A stretch of 64,000 nt of DNA from Arthrobacter sp. Hiyo4 (GTDB lineage Bacteria > Actinomycetota > Actinomycetes > Actinomycetales > Micrococcaceae), in the NCBI GenBank assembly GCA_002370555.1, contig AP014718.1, forward strand, positions 1,984,001 through 2,048,000, in the 5' to 3' direction. The notes beneath the pieces were generated by a model. That model did no database searches, was not told the origin of the DNA, and saw only the letters and a list, made by a program, of their open reading frames with translations. Position numbers and translations under genes: made by a program. Positions 27,934 through 36,593 of the stretch are shown here, one piece after another (within the stretch, counting starts at the first letter, position 1; the number at the start of each line of letters is the position of its first letter).

Positions 27934-28270
27934 CTACATTCCGGGGATCTGCTGGGCTTCGTGGACTTCGATTTCGCAGCCGCCGGGCATGTTCAGGTGC
28001 GGGTGAACCTTGGCGAGTTCGAGGGCGGCCTCGAGGCTGTCGGCCTCAATGATGCTGTATCCGGCGACTTCGCGCTGGCTCGGTGCCGTGGCCCCGCCGC
28101 GGAAACGCGGACACCGTTGGCCAGGGGCGTGCCGAAATCGATCAGGCCGCTGCCGACTTTGCCGGCCCAGACGTTCCACTGCTCCATGACGGCTGCCATG
28201 TCCTCGGGCGCCGGCGGTGCGGCTTCGGCGGGGTCATCGGGGCGTGATAAATGAATACAAACTTGGACAT
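27934..28270 (-). pseudogene. YCII-related protein, frameshifted
   Basis: Begins MSKFVFIYHAPMTP at 28270 after GCAGGAACACC, continues MAAVMEQWNVWAGKVGSGLI and DFGTPLANGVRVS, then after slips near 28225 and 28105 REVAGYSIIEADSLEAALEL, AKVHPHL and ends EIEVHEAQQIPGM. This is the YCII/DGPF fold (about 100 residues), common beside sigma factors or ArsR-controlled genes. The enzymatic role is unknown. It is third in the ArsR operon. Confidence 0.7.
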
Positions 28271-28319
28271 GGTGTTCCTGCTTTCCTTGGTTTTCTTTCG
28301 GGTACTACGGTGGAGAACT

Positions 28320-29300
28320 TCAGACGGCGACGGTTCGGCCGGTGAACGCGATGAGGCGCTCCAGGCTGCTGGCGGTCTCAGCGACCGGCTGGGCGGCGGC
28401 AAAGCTGCCGCTGGCTCGGACCTGGTCGGAAATGGTCAGCAGGGCCAGGGCCTCGACGTGATCCGTAACGACGTCGGAGACGACGAGTTCCTGGCCGGTG
28501 GCCTTCGCGAAGTCCCAGGCGTGCACCAGCAGCTCAAGGTTGACGATGCCGGCGACGACGGTTGCCGGCAGTTCGGCGAAGCCCATGTCGACAGTGCCTT
28601 CGACACCGCGGCGGCCGAACGCCTCGAGGGTGGCCTGCGCGAGTCCGGCGATGCGTACTTCCGGGCTAGCCGCGGCGTCGTCGCTCACGTGCGCGCCCAG
28701 TGCGCCGCCGACGTGCTTCAGCGACCCGGCCAGATGCTCCAGCAACTCGTGGGTCGTGAAGTCTTGGCAGGGAGTGGGCTTCTCCCGGTCTTCCGGGGTG
28801 AGCTTGCGCAGCACGCCCAGTAGCACGGCGAGCGATGCCTCAGCAGAGCTGATGTGATCGATCGAGTCCGGGGCCGCGGACCACTCATCCGGACCGGCGC
28901 CGGCCGGAGAGGAAGTTTCGGCGATAAGGCGGTCCAGGTAATGGTTCCAGCCCTCCGCATGCGCAGCGGCCTGTTCGGCGGTGAGTCCGTCGTGCACCAA
29001 ACGCAGGGAGGTGCCCTCGGCGTCGGGCTCCAGCGTGATGGTCACGGTGGACGCACCGGGCGCCAGGTCCATCCCGGATTCCCAGCCCCAGGTGAAGACG
29101 ACCCGCTTGCCCGGCTCGATCTCCTGGAACGTGCCGGCCGCGTGATGGCCCGGGGTGACCGTCCAGCGGTACTCGCCCCCGATCCGAAGGTCGACCCGGG
29201 CGGCCACCGTCTGCCAGCGTCGCAGACGCTCCGGCTCGGTAATGAGCGCAAACGCCTCGTCAGCGCTGACGGGCAAGTGGACGGTTTTATCGAAGCTCAT
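28320..29300 (-). CDS. SRPBCC (AHSA1) domain fused to a TIGR03086-type MDMPI protein
   Basis: A 326-residue fusion with an intact frame. Residues 1-130 are an activator-of-Hsp90-type START-like domain (MSFDKTVHLPVSADEAFALI, FTWGWESGM, TSLRLVHDGLTAEQAA), which binds hydrophobic ligands. Residues 150-326 are a mycothiol-dependent maleylpyruvate isomerase-like domain: TPCQDFTTHELLEHLAGSLK contains the metal-binding His, and VAGIVNLELLVHAWDFAKAT the second one. Mycothiol dependence fits an actinobacterium. Both partners are often separate genes controlled by ArsR; here they are one protein. Confidence 0.8.
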   Translation of the reverse strand: MSFDKTVHLPVSADEAFALITEPERLRRWQTVAARVDLRIGGEYRWTVTPGHHAAGTFQEIEPGKRVVFTWGWESGMDLAPGASTVTITLEPDAEGTSLRLVHDGLTAEQAAAHAEGWNHYLDRLIAETSSPAGAGPDEWSAAPDSIDHISSAEASLAVLLGVLRKLTPEDREKPTPCQDFTTHELLEHLAGSLKHVGGALGAHVSDDAAASPEVRIAGLAQATLEAFGRRGVEGTVDMGFAELPATVVAGIVNLELLVHAWDFAKATGQELVVSDVVTDHVEALALLTISDQVRASGSFAAAQPVAETASSLERLIAFTGRTVAV

Positions 29301-29311
29301 GGGAAAGGTCC

Positions 29312-29667
29312 TTAATCTTGAAGAGAAGTATCTGAATGGGTCGCGTCATGTTGCGGCGGTCCTTGACGCTGCGCGGCCAGGGCGGCGGCATCGGAGGCCA
29401 GCAGATCCAGTTCGTCGGTCCAGAATTGCTCGACAAGATCACGCAGCCGGCCCATTCCCCTGGGGTCCAGCCTGTAGTACCTGTTTCGCCTTCCTTACGC
29501 GCAGCCACCAGCCCGGCCTGCTCCAGCAACAGCAGATGCTGTGAGACTGCAGAGCGGCTCACCGTAAAGTGGGCGGCCAGCTCACCCACCGCCTGCTCCC
29601 GGCGTGCCAGAAGATGCAGCAGCCGGCGCCGATTTGGCTCCGCAGCTATCTCCAAGGCATCCAGCAC
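29312..29667 (-). pseudogene. ArsR-family regulator, frameshifted
   Basis: From the GTG at 29667: LDALEIAAEPNRRRLLHLLA, then HFTVSRSAVSQHLLLLEQAG, a typical ArsR winged helix, then after a missing base near 29480 the wing RNRYYRLDPRGMGRLRDLVE and the tail to TAA at 29312. No Cys metal site is visible, so it belongs to the non-metal ArsR type (SRPBCC-linked). It starts right beside a perfect palindrome and is first of a three-gene operon with the SRPBCC-MDMPI fusion and the YCII protein. Confidence 0.75.
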
Positions 29668-29669
29668 AA

Positions 29670-29699
29670 GTAATACGTTAGTGGACGCTAACGTATTAC
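29670..29699. promoter_or_regulatory. ArsR operator palindrome
   Basis: GTAATACGTTAG and CTAACGTATTAC are perfect 12-bp inverted arms around TGGACG, ending three bases before the regulator's GTG start. The spacing and symmetry fit an autorepression site of the ArsR gene, which would then be transcribed with little or no leader. Confidence 0.75.
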
Positions 29700-29769
29700 G
29701 CAAGGCCAGCTCCAGTCCGATCAAGAACATCCTTGATGCGGCAAGCTGCACTGAACACAACCAGTCCAC

Positions 29770-29833
29770 CCGCGTCTCGAAAAACAAAAGCTTTTCAAGA
29801 CACAGGCGTCGCGTCTTGAAGGGTCAAAGCAAT
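29770..29833 (+). repeat. Left half of a resolvase res site
   Basis: GTCTCGAAAA, ACAAAAGC, TTTTCAAGAC form an inverted site at 29774-29801, followed by GCGTCTTGAAG. The order matches the intact res region upstream of tnpR at 47640-47800 (read on the minus strand). The match stops at 29833, where the Tn402-type end begins, and resumes at 50484. Confidence 0.75.
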
Positions 29834-29881
29834 TGTCAGTTTCAGAAGTCGTTTGCACGGAATGTCAGAAGTGGTCTGCAC
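29834..29881 (+). repeat. Left end of the Tn402-type element
   Basis: The terminal repeat spans 29834-29858 (TGTCAGTTTCAGAAGTC then GTTTGCAC). A second transposase-site-like repeat, TGTCAGAAGTGGTCTGCAC, spans 29863-29881. The arrangement of a 25-bp end plus 19-bp inner repeat is characteristic of Tn402-type ends. Confidence 0.8.
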
Positions 29882-30083
29882 TGCTTCGACACCAGAGCGG
29901 CCCCTTGTCGTTAATGCCCTAGCTTGTTGGCTTCCTTACAACGGACTACAACCAAAGGTTCTCTCGGGGCCCGAGGGGGACTCCGGCAAGGAGCAGACCT
30001 CGCTTGTGCAGGTCAGGCGTCGTCTGGCAAGGGAATCTGCGAAGACGACAAAGAATTCTAGGGCGCCCTGAGAGAATCAGCCC

Positions 30084-31032
30084 ATGATTACTGACGCGTT
30101 CCTGATGGTTCCATTTGCCCGTGTTGAGCCTGGTGACTGGGACTGGGCTGCGTTGGGAACAATTGCCACCGCGCTGGCGGCCGTTGTTACAGCGATAACA
30201 GTTGTGTTCGTGGCTAGGCAGACGAGTGCAACCCGAAAGGCTGCGGAGGAGGCAGAAAGAAGTGCCGATGCAGCGAACAAGGCTCTTGATTACGCCCAGA
30301 CGCAGCTTGACTTCTCGCGCCAACAACACCTGCAGTCCCTGTATATGACGGCAGAGGCGGTGAAATCTCGAATAGATGCCGAAATGCCACGACTCGTTCT
30401 TGAAGAAGCAACGGTCCTACCGGAGGCGACAGTCGACGGCGGGGCCCTCTGCCAGAAGCTTTCTTCGATCCACTCGATCGCAAGAAACAGATTGAGCACA
30501 AGCTCAGGATCCGCGTCAAGAACGACGGTCCGCGAACCGCCAAGCTTCTTTTTAGCGAACATGTGAAGTACCGCTGGTTTGATTCCCAAGGTACGGAACG
30601 CTTGCAGCAATACTTAATCCCCGGGAAGAGCTTTGCTGTCGGTGTTGGCGAAGCACTCGCGGCCGATTTCACCTTGACGACCACTGCAGGGTTTTGGATG
30701 GACGCACACACATCCAGGGCCAGGGGAGAAACTCCCGACAACTACCCGCAATTCTCTTTTAGGTACCTGACCGACGCAGATACGGGCGCCCACGAGGAGC
30801 ACACAATCACTCTGTCTGGAGAGGCCTTGGAGCCCGACCCGCATCAAAACGGGCGTTGGGCGCACCGCCTCGAGCAAGAGATCAACGGAGAAACCAGTCC
30901 CTTCGCCGCTTTCGTTGAACCAATCAGGCGCCTGTACTTCATATCCAGGGTCAGAAACGAACCCCTTCCGGAACTCTCTTGGAAAGAGATCTCCGAATTG
31001 CCGCTGCCGTTGAAAGAACCGAAGGGGGCTAG
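30084..31032 (+). pseudogene. Membrane-anchored coiled-coil protein, unknown, frameshifted
   Basis: Starts MITDAFLMVPFARVEPGDWD and has one transmembrane segment, ALGTIATALAAVVTAITVVF, followed by a coiled coil (TRKAAEEAERSADAANKALD). After a slip near 30460 it continues RIRVKNDGPRTAKLLFSEHV and YRWFDSQGTERLQQYLIPGK, then a beta-rich domain. A lost G near 31028 probably hides the stop (KEPKGG-stop). I do not recognise the family; proteins with a single anchor and a cytoplasmic beta domain occur among accessory genes. It is convergent with the next gene. Confidence 0.5.
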
Positions 31033-31132
31033 AGGTACGGATCCGCTTCAGCTCCGATCGGATGTGCGACAACGACCCCGACCACAGGCTCGTCCAAACC
31101 TGGGTTGGAGACAACCTCGCATCGGCCGGCTT

Positions 31133-31605
31133 CTACTCGCGGCCACCTCTTGGAGGCCATTCAGGACCATCGTCCCGGTAAGCCAGCTCATGGCGTTCGC
31201 CCAAGCCGTCGTACCAGACCAGGCTGACTTCAGTCGTCGCGAAGAATTCGTTTAATTCCGCCCTGAACGCCTCTTTCAACCTCTGCGAGGGTGCCAGTTC
31301 TGGCCATGTGATCGAGTTTCCGAACTCGCTACCCGTGGCTTAGCCGATAGCGTTACTCGATACGCCGGATGCGGGCCTCTGTTGTAGACGAAGAACAGGT
31401 CCTCCTGCGTCTCCCCGGGATATTTCCTATCGAACAAGACAGCGGTCACATCCAGAGTCGCCCGCCTAGACTTGCGATTCAAATCGTTGGCGGTCCGACT
31501 TTCGAACCACGCCAAGGAGGAAAAGACTGCGGCTGCCACAGCCACCACTGCGGAGCCGATTGCCAGCCAAAAAGTCAGCAGGTTGAATGTGTTCTGTTCC
31601 ACCAC
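31133..31605 (-). pseudogene. Small membrane-anchored protein, unknown, frameshifted
   Basis: Starts MVEQNTFNLLTFWLAIGSAV with a single N-terminal transmembrane segment, then SRRATLDVTAVLFDRKYPGE and LFFVYNRGPHPAYRVTL. After a slip near 31340 it continues NSITWPELAPSQRLKEAFRA, ELNEFFATTEVSLVWYDGLG, and ends PEWPPRGGRE at 31133. Its design (anchor plus soluble beta domain) resembles the convergent neighbour 30084-31032, so the pair may act together. The family is not recognised. Confidence 0.5.
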
Positions 31606-31648
31606 CCGATCCTAGTGCGGCGTGGGCGCCCGTAGCGCGGGGCCGGGG

Positions 31649-31730
31649 GTGTCTCAGTTCCTTGGAACCGGGACACCCTTGGTGGGACACTCCCCGCGAA
31701 TCCGGCGTCAGTTTCCGAAGTAGACCGCAC
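31649..31730 (+). repeat. Module boundary repeat R1 with a Tn402-like end
   Basis: The palindrome GTGTCTCAGTTCC, TT, GGAACCGGGACAC is at 31649-31676. The tail GGGACACTCCCCGCGAATCC follows at 31684. Directly after it, CGTCAGTTTCCGAAGTAGAC at 31706 continues CGCAC and resembles the Tn402 terminal repeat facing right. R1 and R2 align over about 65 bp. It separates the anchored pair from the MFS module. Confidence 0.7.
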
Positions 31731-31736
31731 GGAGTG

Positions 31737-32989
31737 TCATCGCTTGCCAACAGGCTGAGGGTCCCGATCTCCTGCCTCTGCGTCTTTCGGCATGGGCTTG
31801 CGGATCAGACGCGGGCCGGCAGCGAGGGTTGCCGCCATTGTCCCTATGCCTGCGATTGCGAGAGTTCCGGCACCGCCAAGGAGTGCGACCAATGGGGCAC
31901 CCGCGGTTGCTCCGAGTAGTGTCGCACCGTTGTTCAGCGCTCCGATAGAGGAGAAGGCCCGGCCCAGGGTTGAGTGATCAAGCCTGTCATGGACGATGCT
32001 TCGAATAGCTAGGGCCTGAAGGGAATTAGCAGCGCCGGTGAGAAGGAACCCGACGAAGGCCAGAATGATGCTGTTGCCAAGGGCTACCGTGAGCAGAGCA
32101 GCGCCCATCAGCATTCCTGAGTAGAAGAGCATCTTGGGCTGGTGGACGACCGGGACCCTGGGGCAATGAACGTGGCGGCAAGGAAACGACCCAGCGCGTG
32201 TACCGCTACGATGCCGCCGTAGATGGTTGCGGAGGCTTGGAGGTCTGTACGGATGAAGTAGATCTGGGCGACAGTCAAGAGCGCGGTGAAGATGATCGCT
32301 CCTGCCAGAGAAAGCGTCGCGGTCCGCACAAGAGCATCCTTGCCAACTGACTGCGGTCCGGCTGCAACCTGCGCGAACCAGGAGGGTTGGGTCGGCCGTT
32401 TGTTCTCTGGCGGGTACCGGCGCACACCAAGCAAGACGATGACTGTGGCTACCAACAGGAACGACGCGGCGTCGACCAGCAGCACGATTCGGCTCCCCAG
32501 CTGGTCCACGAGCAGACCCGCCATTAAAGGGCCCAAGACTATGCCCATACTGCGGAACGTTTCCATACGGGCATAGGCGGCGATGGGTTCCAGGCCTGGC
32601 TTTTGTACTTTGGGCACCAGCAGAGTCATGGCCGGGCCATCAATGACGGAGACGACGGAGGCAATGCCGAGCAGCATGAGCAGCGCTGTGACGTCGGTGG
32701 TGTAAGCGATGGCAATTCCGATACACCCTCTTAGCGTCAGAGTGGTGGTCAGGATTTTCGTGGTTTCAATTCGGTCCAGCCATGGGGCCACCAAGGGGCC
32801 GAGAACCACGCTGGGGAGCAGGCTTAGTACGAGAAGCAACGTCACCGCCCATGTCGAGGCGCCAGCTGATTGGAAGGCCAGCATCAAGGTCACTGTCGTC
32901 ATCGATCCCCCGAGGCTGGACAGGCCCTGGCTGAAAGCCAGAAGGTTCAACTTCGCACCGCTTCCGGTCCTGGATTTCTGGGTTTCCAC
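31737..32989 (-). pseudogene. MFS transporter, frameshifted
   Basis: A twelve-segment major facilitator protein of the drug/macrolide efflux type. GTG at 32989 gives METQKSRTGSGAKLNLLAFS; LGPLVAPWLDRIETTKIL corresponds to the conserved loop 2-3 with a short GxLaDR-like motif; ETFRSMGIVLGPLMAGLLV is a motif C-like segment. A lost G near 32160 separates the last 130 residues (GFLLTGAANSLQALAIRSIV). The substrate is unknown. It occupies the first module after R1. Confidence 0.75.
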
Positions 32990-33161
32990 GCACTCTCAAC
33001 TTTCTCAAGGGGCCGCCGTCGAGCCGAACTCTACATGCTTTTAGCCAAATGAAAGTGTCATATCAAATGTTTGTCCATTCCATTGACGAACCAGCAAATC
33101 CTCTCCTAGCCTTCGACAGGGGGCCGGTTGGCTCACTCTCAATCAACCGATAGGACCGCAG

Positions 33162-33560
33162 ATGACAGACGTATTGGATTACACCGGCGTGAAGCGCGAA
33201 ATCGTGGCCATGGGAGGTTCGGTACCTAGCCGGATCCGCGGCCGCAAGGCTGTCGCACACTCAAAGATCTCGATCACCCTTCCGTCCGATGCCGCCATGG
33301 AGAAGTGCCTGGCGGAACTGGCCGCGTCCGACGACCGCTTGGCCGAGACGCCGGCAGCATACGACTGGACCTTCGTTGAAGCAGAAACGAAGCAGGGCGT
33401 CGAAGGCGGAAAAGTAGACTTCGGCGTCGTCTGGTACGACATGGGCTTCTTCGAAGAGAAGAAAGACATCTACCTCGGCAAGCACCACCTGCGCATGTTC
33501 TCGGGCTTTGGTGTCGGAGAGAACGATGTGGAAGTCGATCACTTCCGCAAGGTTTCCTAA
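33162..33560 (+). CDS. Conserved-looking 132-residue protein, unknown
   Basis: ATG at 33162 after CAATCAACCGATAGGACCGC. The protein reads MTDVLDYTGVKREIVAMGGS, then AMEKCLAELAASDDRLAETP, AAYDWTFVEAETKQGVEGGK, and a C-terminal FFEEKKDIYLGKHHLRMFSG. It is soluble, with an acidic C terminus and no signal peptide. The frame is intact and codon use is high-GC like its neighbours. No family recognised. It is divergent from the MFS gene. Confidence 0.6.
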   Translation: MTDVLDYTGVKREIVAMGGSVPSRIRGRKAVAHSKISITLPSDAAMEKCLAELAASDDRLAETPAAYDWTFVEAETKQGVEGGKVDFGVVWYDMGFFEEKKDIYLGKHHLRMFSGFGVGENDVEVDHFRKVS

Positions 33561-33679
33561 CCGGCCAATCGGGTGAGGCCGGGTGTTGCATTCCCGCCCT
33601 GCCTCACCCGAACCGCCCATGAGCCCTGGGCTTCCGCACACACGCTTGCCGCTGGGGCGGCCTCCGCGTCCGTAAGTTT

Positions 33680-34429
33680 CTAACCGGGCAGGTCTGATGG
33701 TGCGGCGGTCGCCCGCTCTCGGAGTATCGAGAGAATCTCTGGTCGATATCGTTGCTGCACCCGGTGCTTGGTTCCTTTTTTCATTTCCGAGATCAGCTTG
33801 CTGATCGCCCCGGCGTGCCGGAACTCCCCTCCTGCAGCAAAGAAGGCTTTCAGCCAAGGCTCCTTCTCCAGGGGATAACCGCCGTCAGTGAAAGCACGGA
33901 TCAGTTGAACTACGGCAGCTTTCCCGTTCCCGGTCGAAAGCCCGTTGTACTGTTCGTCGACCATGCACTTAGCTGCCTCCAACTGCACGGCATCAGGAGC
34001 TTCGTGGACTCCTGTATCAAGGTTGCGCGCGCCCAGGCCGTCAAGCCAAAACCGGATCAGATCCCAGGGCGACCAGACGATCACAAACAGCCGCGCAACC
34101 CGATCGGCTTCAATCAACTCCCTAAGAAGCTCACAATCTTCTTGCTCGTAGGGATGCAGGACCGTAAGCGTACCGTCGAACCGTTTGCCCTGCTGGGCAA
34201 GCTTCCGGAGCTCCGAGATTCCCACGAACCGCCCTGAACCTTTTTCCAATGCGACATAGTTGACGAATTCCTTGTCTGCGCTGTTTGGCTCTTGAATCCT
34301 CTTGGGATCCGAAGCCGCAAATACGTAGGGGCCCTCACCGAGCCACTCGCGGATCACAGCACTTTGGGACACCATCGCGGTACCCTGCTGCGCCCAGTCT
34401 TCACGGGTCATGTATGCAAGTTCAGTCAT
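33680..34429 (-). CDS. 249-residue protein of unknown function
   Basis: Starts MTELAYMTREDWAQQGTAMV and contains YVFAASDPKRIQEPNSADKE, EADRVARLFVIVWSPWDLIR and a Lys/Arg-rich end (KKGTKHRVQQRYRPEILSIL). It is soluble and intact. The first domain with WLGEGPYVFAASDP may bind a nucleotide or peptide, but this is a guess; no catalytic motif is visible. It is in the same module as the MFS and YunG-like genes. Confidence 0.55.
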   Translation of the reverse strand: MTELAYMTREDWAQQGTAMVSQSAVIREWLGEGPYVFAASDPKRIQEPNSADKEFVNYVALEKGSGRFVGISELRKLAQQGKRFDGTLTVLHPYEQEDCELLRELIEADRVARLFVIVWSPWDLIRFWLDGLGARNLDTGVHEAPDAVQLEAAKCMVDEQYNGLSTGNGKAAVVQLIRAFTDGGYPLEKEPWLKAFFAAGGEFRHAGAISKLISEMKKGTKHRVQQRYRPEILSILRERATAAPSDLPG

Positions 34430-34535
34430 GCCCAGATTCTCTCAAGCACCACCGACAATCAGATCCAGCGCCGGTGACTCAGCCCCGGCACGCTCTGCGC
34501 TGCAGACCTTGGCTGTTCACGGAGCGTGCCCTTCT

Positions 34536-34922
34536 TTAGAGCTTCAGCGCGGACAGCACTCTTGTGCGCAGCAGCTGGTACTCGCCGGCGTACACTCGTG
34601 GGCCTCCTGGGGGTCTGACGACGACGCGGGGCTCCCCAATGATGCGGTGACTTCTGAATTGCTCTCGGGTGAGGTCGATCTCAAGGCCACCGGGGAACCG
34701 GTTCCAGTAATGGACTTCGTCCTCCTCGTCGCCGCCGCTGACGTCTGCGATGAGGAGATCACCGCCGAGCAGGTCTTGAACGATGAGAGCTGTGGGTCCG
34801 CACTGGCCGTGTGCCGCGTTGTCGGGGTGCCACTTTGCGAGGCCCTTGGCGTCGAGACAGGTCGTATCTGCACTCCAAGACAGCCGGAATGCTCGCTCAA
34901 GCTCGAGCAACGTATGAGTCAT
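34536..34922 (-). CDS. YunG-like protein
   Basis: A 128-residue protein: AFRLSWSADTTCLDAKGLAK, WHPDNAAHGQCGPTALIVQD, LLGGDLLIADVSG, HYWNRFPGGLEIDLTREQF. The invariant HGQCGPTAL and HYWNR of YunG proteins are present; Cys and His placed like this resemble a papain-like fold. Biological role unknown. The frame is intact and it starts beside R2. Confidence 0.7.
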   Translation of the reverse strand: MTHTLLELERAFRLSWSADTTCLDAKGLAKWHPDNAAHGQCGPTALIVQDLLGGDLLIADVSGGDEEDEVHYWNRFPGGLEIDLTREQFRSHRIIGEPRVVVRPPGGPRVYAGEYQLLRTRVLSALKL

Positions 34923-35376
34923 GGCGTCAGCGTAGCAAGGGACCTACTAACGGTGAGAGATCCGAAACGGAACGGCAAACCGCCTTGCCCGACTCAACCG
35001 CCACTGCGGGCAAACGGTCACAACCTAAGGGTTCACACTTCCTTGGAACCGAGACACCCTCCGGAGGGACACTTCCCTGCGAATCCGGAGTCGCTTTCAA
35101 GGCGTCTGCAAAGAGTCCGAAGTCCCGCCACCATGCTGCCCATTGCATCCTTCGAGCTAGATGGATGGCCGTCCGGTTCAGCAACCAAATTCGAAAATAA
35201 ACTCACTGGAGAAAAGTTATTGACACCTTCATCCAGCGGGCATTATGGTTAGCGCATTGGGGAGGCGTCAGCGTTTTATATGGTGCCACCAGCCGCCCCT
35301 TTATGCATTTCACAATTGGCTGATGGCTGTCAGATAACATGCGCCACACTCTCAAATTCAAGCTCCGGGGGAACTT
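34923..35376. other. Divergent intergenic stretch carrying R2
   Basis: Between the YunG-like and the secreted-protein genes, which are divergent. It holds repeat R2 and an AT-richer part from about 35170 to 35360 where promoters for the exporter module may lie. No gene is recognised. Confidence 0.5.
35030..35100 (+). repeat. Module boundary repeat R2
   Basis: GTTCACACTTCC, TT, GGAACCGAGACAC forms the palindrome at 35031-35057, followed by GGGACACTTCCCTGCGAATC and CGGAGTCGCTTTCAAGGCGT. The last part is a degenerate Tn402-like end. The overall match to R1 is about 65 bp, well beyond the palindrome. It lies between two divergent gene starts, so it is not a terminator. Confidence 0.7.
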
Positions 35377-35763
35377 ATGTTTGGAAAATCATCATCTGCC
35401 AACGCCAAGGCTCGACTTGGCATAGCCGGAGGAGCGGCCGTTGCCGCGTTGTTCGCCTCAGTCGCTCTCAGCGCACCAGCCGCACAGGCAAGCATTGGGC
35501 AGTGTCCAAGCAACCGAGCCTGCGCATGGTTTGATACGGACTACTCGGGAACATTCGGTCAGTGGTCGGCGAGCAGTTCTTATCTGAGTGGCTGGAACGA
35601 CCTCATTTCGTCCTCACTCAACAATCGGACACACACGATTGGGTGGTTCACAAACTCCGGCTACAGCGGAAATGTATGGGTCCAATATACGAATGAAGCT
35701 GGCTCGTATATTTGGCCTCACTTTGCCGCTGACTCATTCAGCTCACTCTATTTTTATGCCTAG
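35377..35763 (+). CDS. Secreted I36-type (SMI-like) small protein
   Basis: A 128-residue precursor. GKSSSANAKARLGIAGGAAV, AALFASVALSAPAAQA is a clear Sec signal peptide, cleaved after AQA. The mature part CPSNRACAWFDTDYSGTF and the repeated aromatic/Gly pattern (WFTNSGYSGNVWVQ) match the peptidase inhibitor family I36, a beta/gamma-crystallin-like fold seen in actinobacterial secreted inhibitors. ATG follows CCGGGGGAAC. It is the first gene of an exporter module and could be its exported product, or a separate secreted effector. Confidence 0.7.
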   Translation: MFGKSSSANAKARLGIAGGAAVAALFASVALSAPAAQASIGQCPSNRACAWFDTDYSGTFGQWSASSSYLSGWNDLISSSLNNRTHTIGWFTNSGYSGNVWVQYTNEAGSYIWPHFAADSFSSLYFYA

Positions 35764-35764
35764 T

Positions 35765-36593
35765 ATGACTTTGCGCTTCATTAGGCTTACAGGAGCAGTA
35801 CTGATACTTGGAGCTTTCATTGCTGGATGCGGCTCAGATCCTCAGCAGGTTCATAGGGACGCGCGGGCCAAACTAGACCCCAGTCGGGTCAGATTATTCT
35901 GCCGTTGGAATCTTATGCGATGACGCAGGCTGAGCTACAAGACATCTCGCATGCAAATGCACTTCTCATCGACGAATGTCTTCGGCAGCAGGGGCGCGAC
36001 TTTCCACGTGCTGCCCAAGATTGGGACGCCATTCCAGTGCTGCCGGATCGCCGCTACGGAGTGTGGACCAGCTCCGACGCCAGAACCAACGGGTACGAGT
36101 TACCCTCGCCTCCAGGAGCAGCTGAATTGAATGCGCAGGAAGATGCATTGAGTGAAAGCTGGTGGGCGGCATATCAGTCGTGTCAGTCCAAGGTACAGGT
36201 ACTTCCCAGATGGGATCCAACGGCTCCAGTAAGAAATCACCGGTGGATCAAGGAATGCGAGAATCCTTTGAGGCGCTGAAGGCTAGCTCAGAGTTCGCAT
36301 CCACACTGAAGGAGTGGACAAGCTGCATCACGTCTAAAGGACTCACCCCCAATACCGCAGAGAACTACATGGTGCCGTCGTTTCCACCGGCAGGTGAAGA
36401 GCAGCTACGGGTTGCCGCAATCGATGTCGAGTGCAAAGAATCCCTCAACACCGTTCAACCGCTCGCGGATTTCGAAGCCCGGCAACAGATGGCCTACACA
36501 GACCAACACGAGAGTGAATTGACGGAATACAGGGCCCAAGTAGACAAGGTCATAGCATCAGCGCGGGAGGTGCTAGCTACTCGTGGGGGTTGA
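35765..36593 (+). pseudogene. Lipoprotein of the exporter module, frameshifted
   Basis: Starts MTLRFIRLTGAVLILGAFIA then GCGSD, a lipobox, two bases after the preceding stop. After slips near 35890 and 36205 it continues ESYAMTQAELQDISHANALL, IDECLRQQGRDFPRAAQDWD and a C-terminal helical part FASTLKEWTSCITSKGLTPN. The Cys pairs suggest disulfides outside the cell. It is not similar to a family I know. Its position between a secreted protein and the adaptor suggests it belongs to the same system. Confidence 0.6.
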
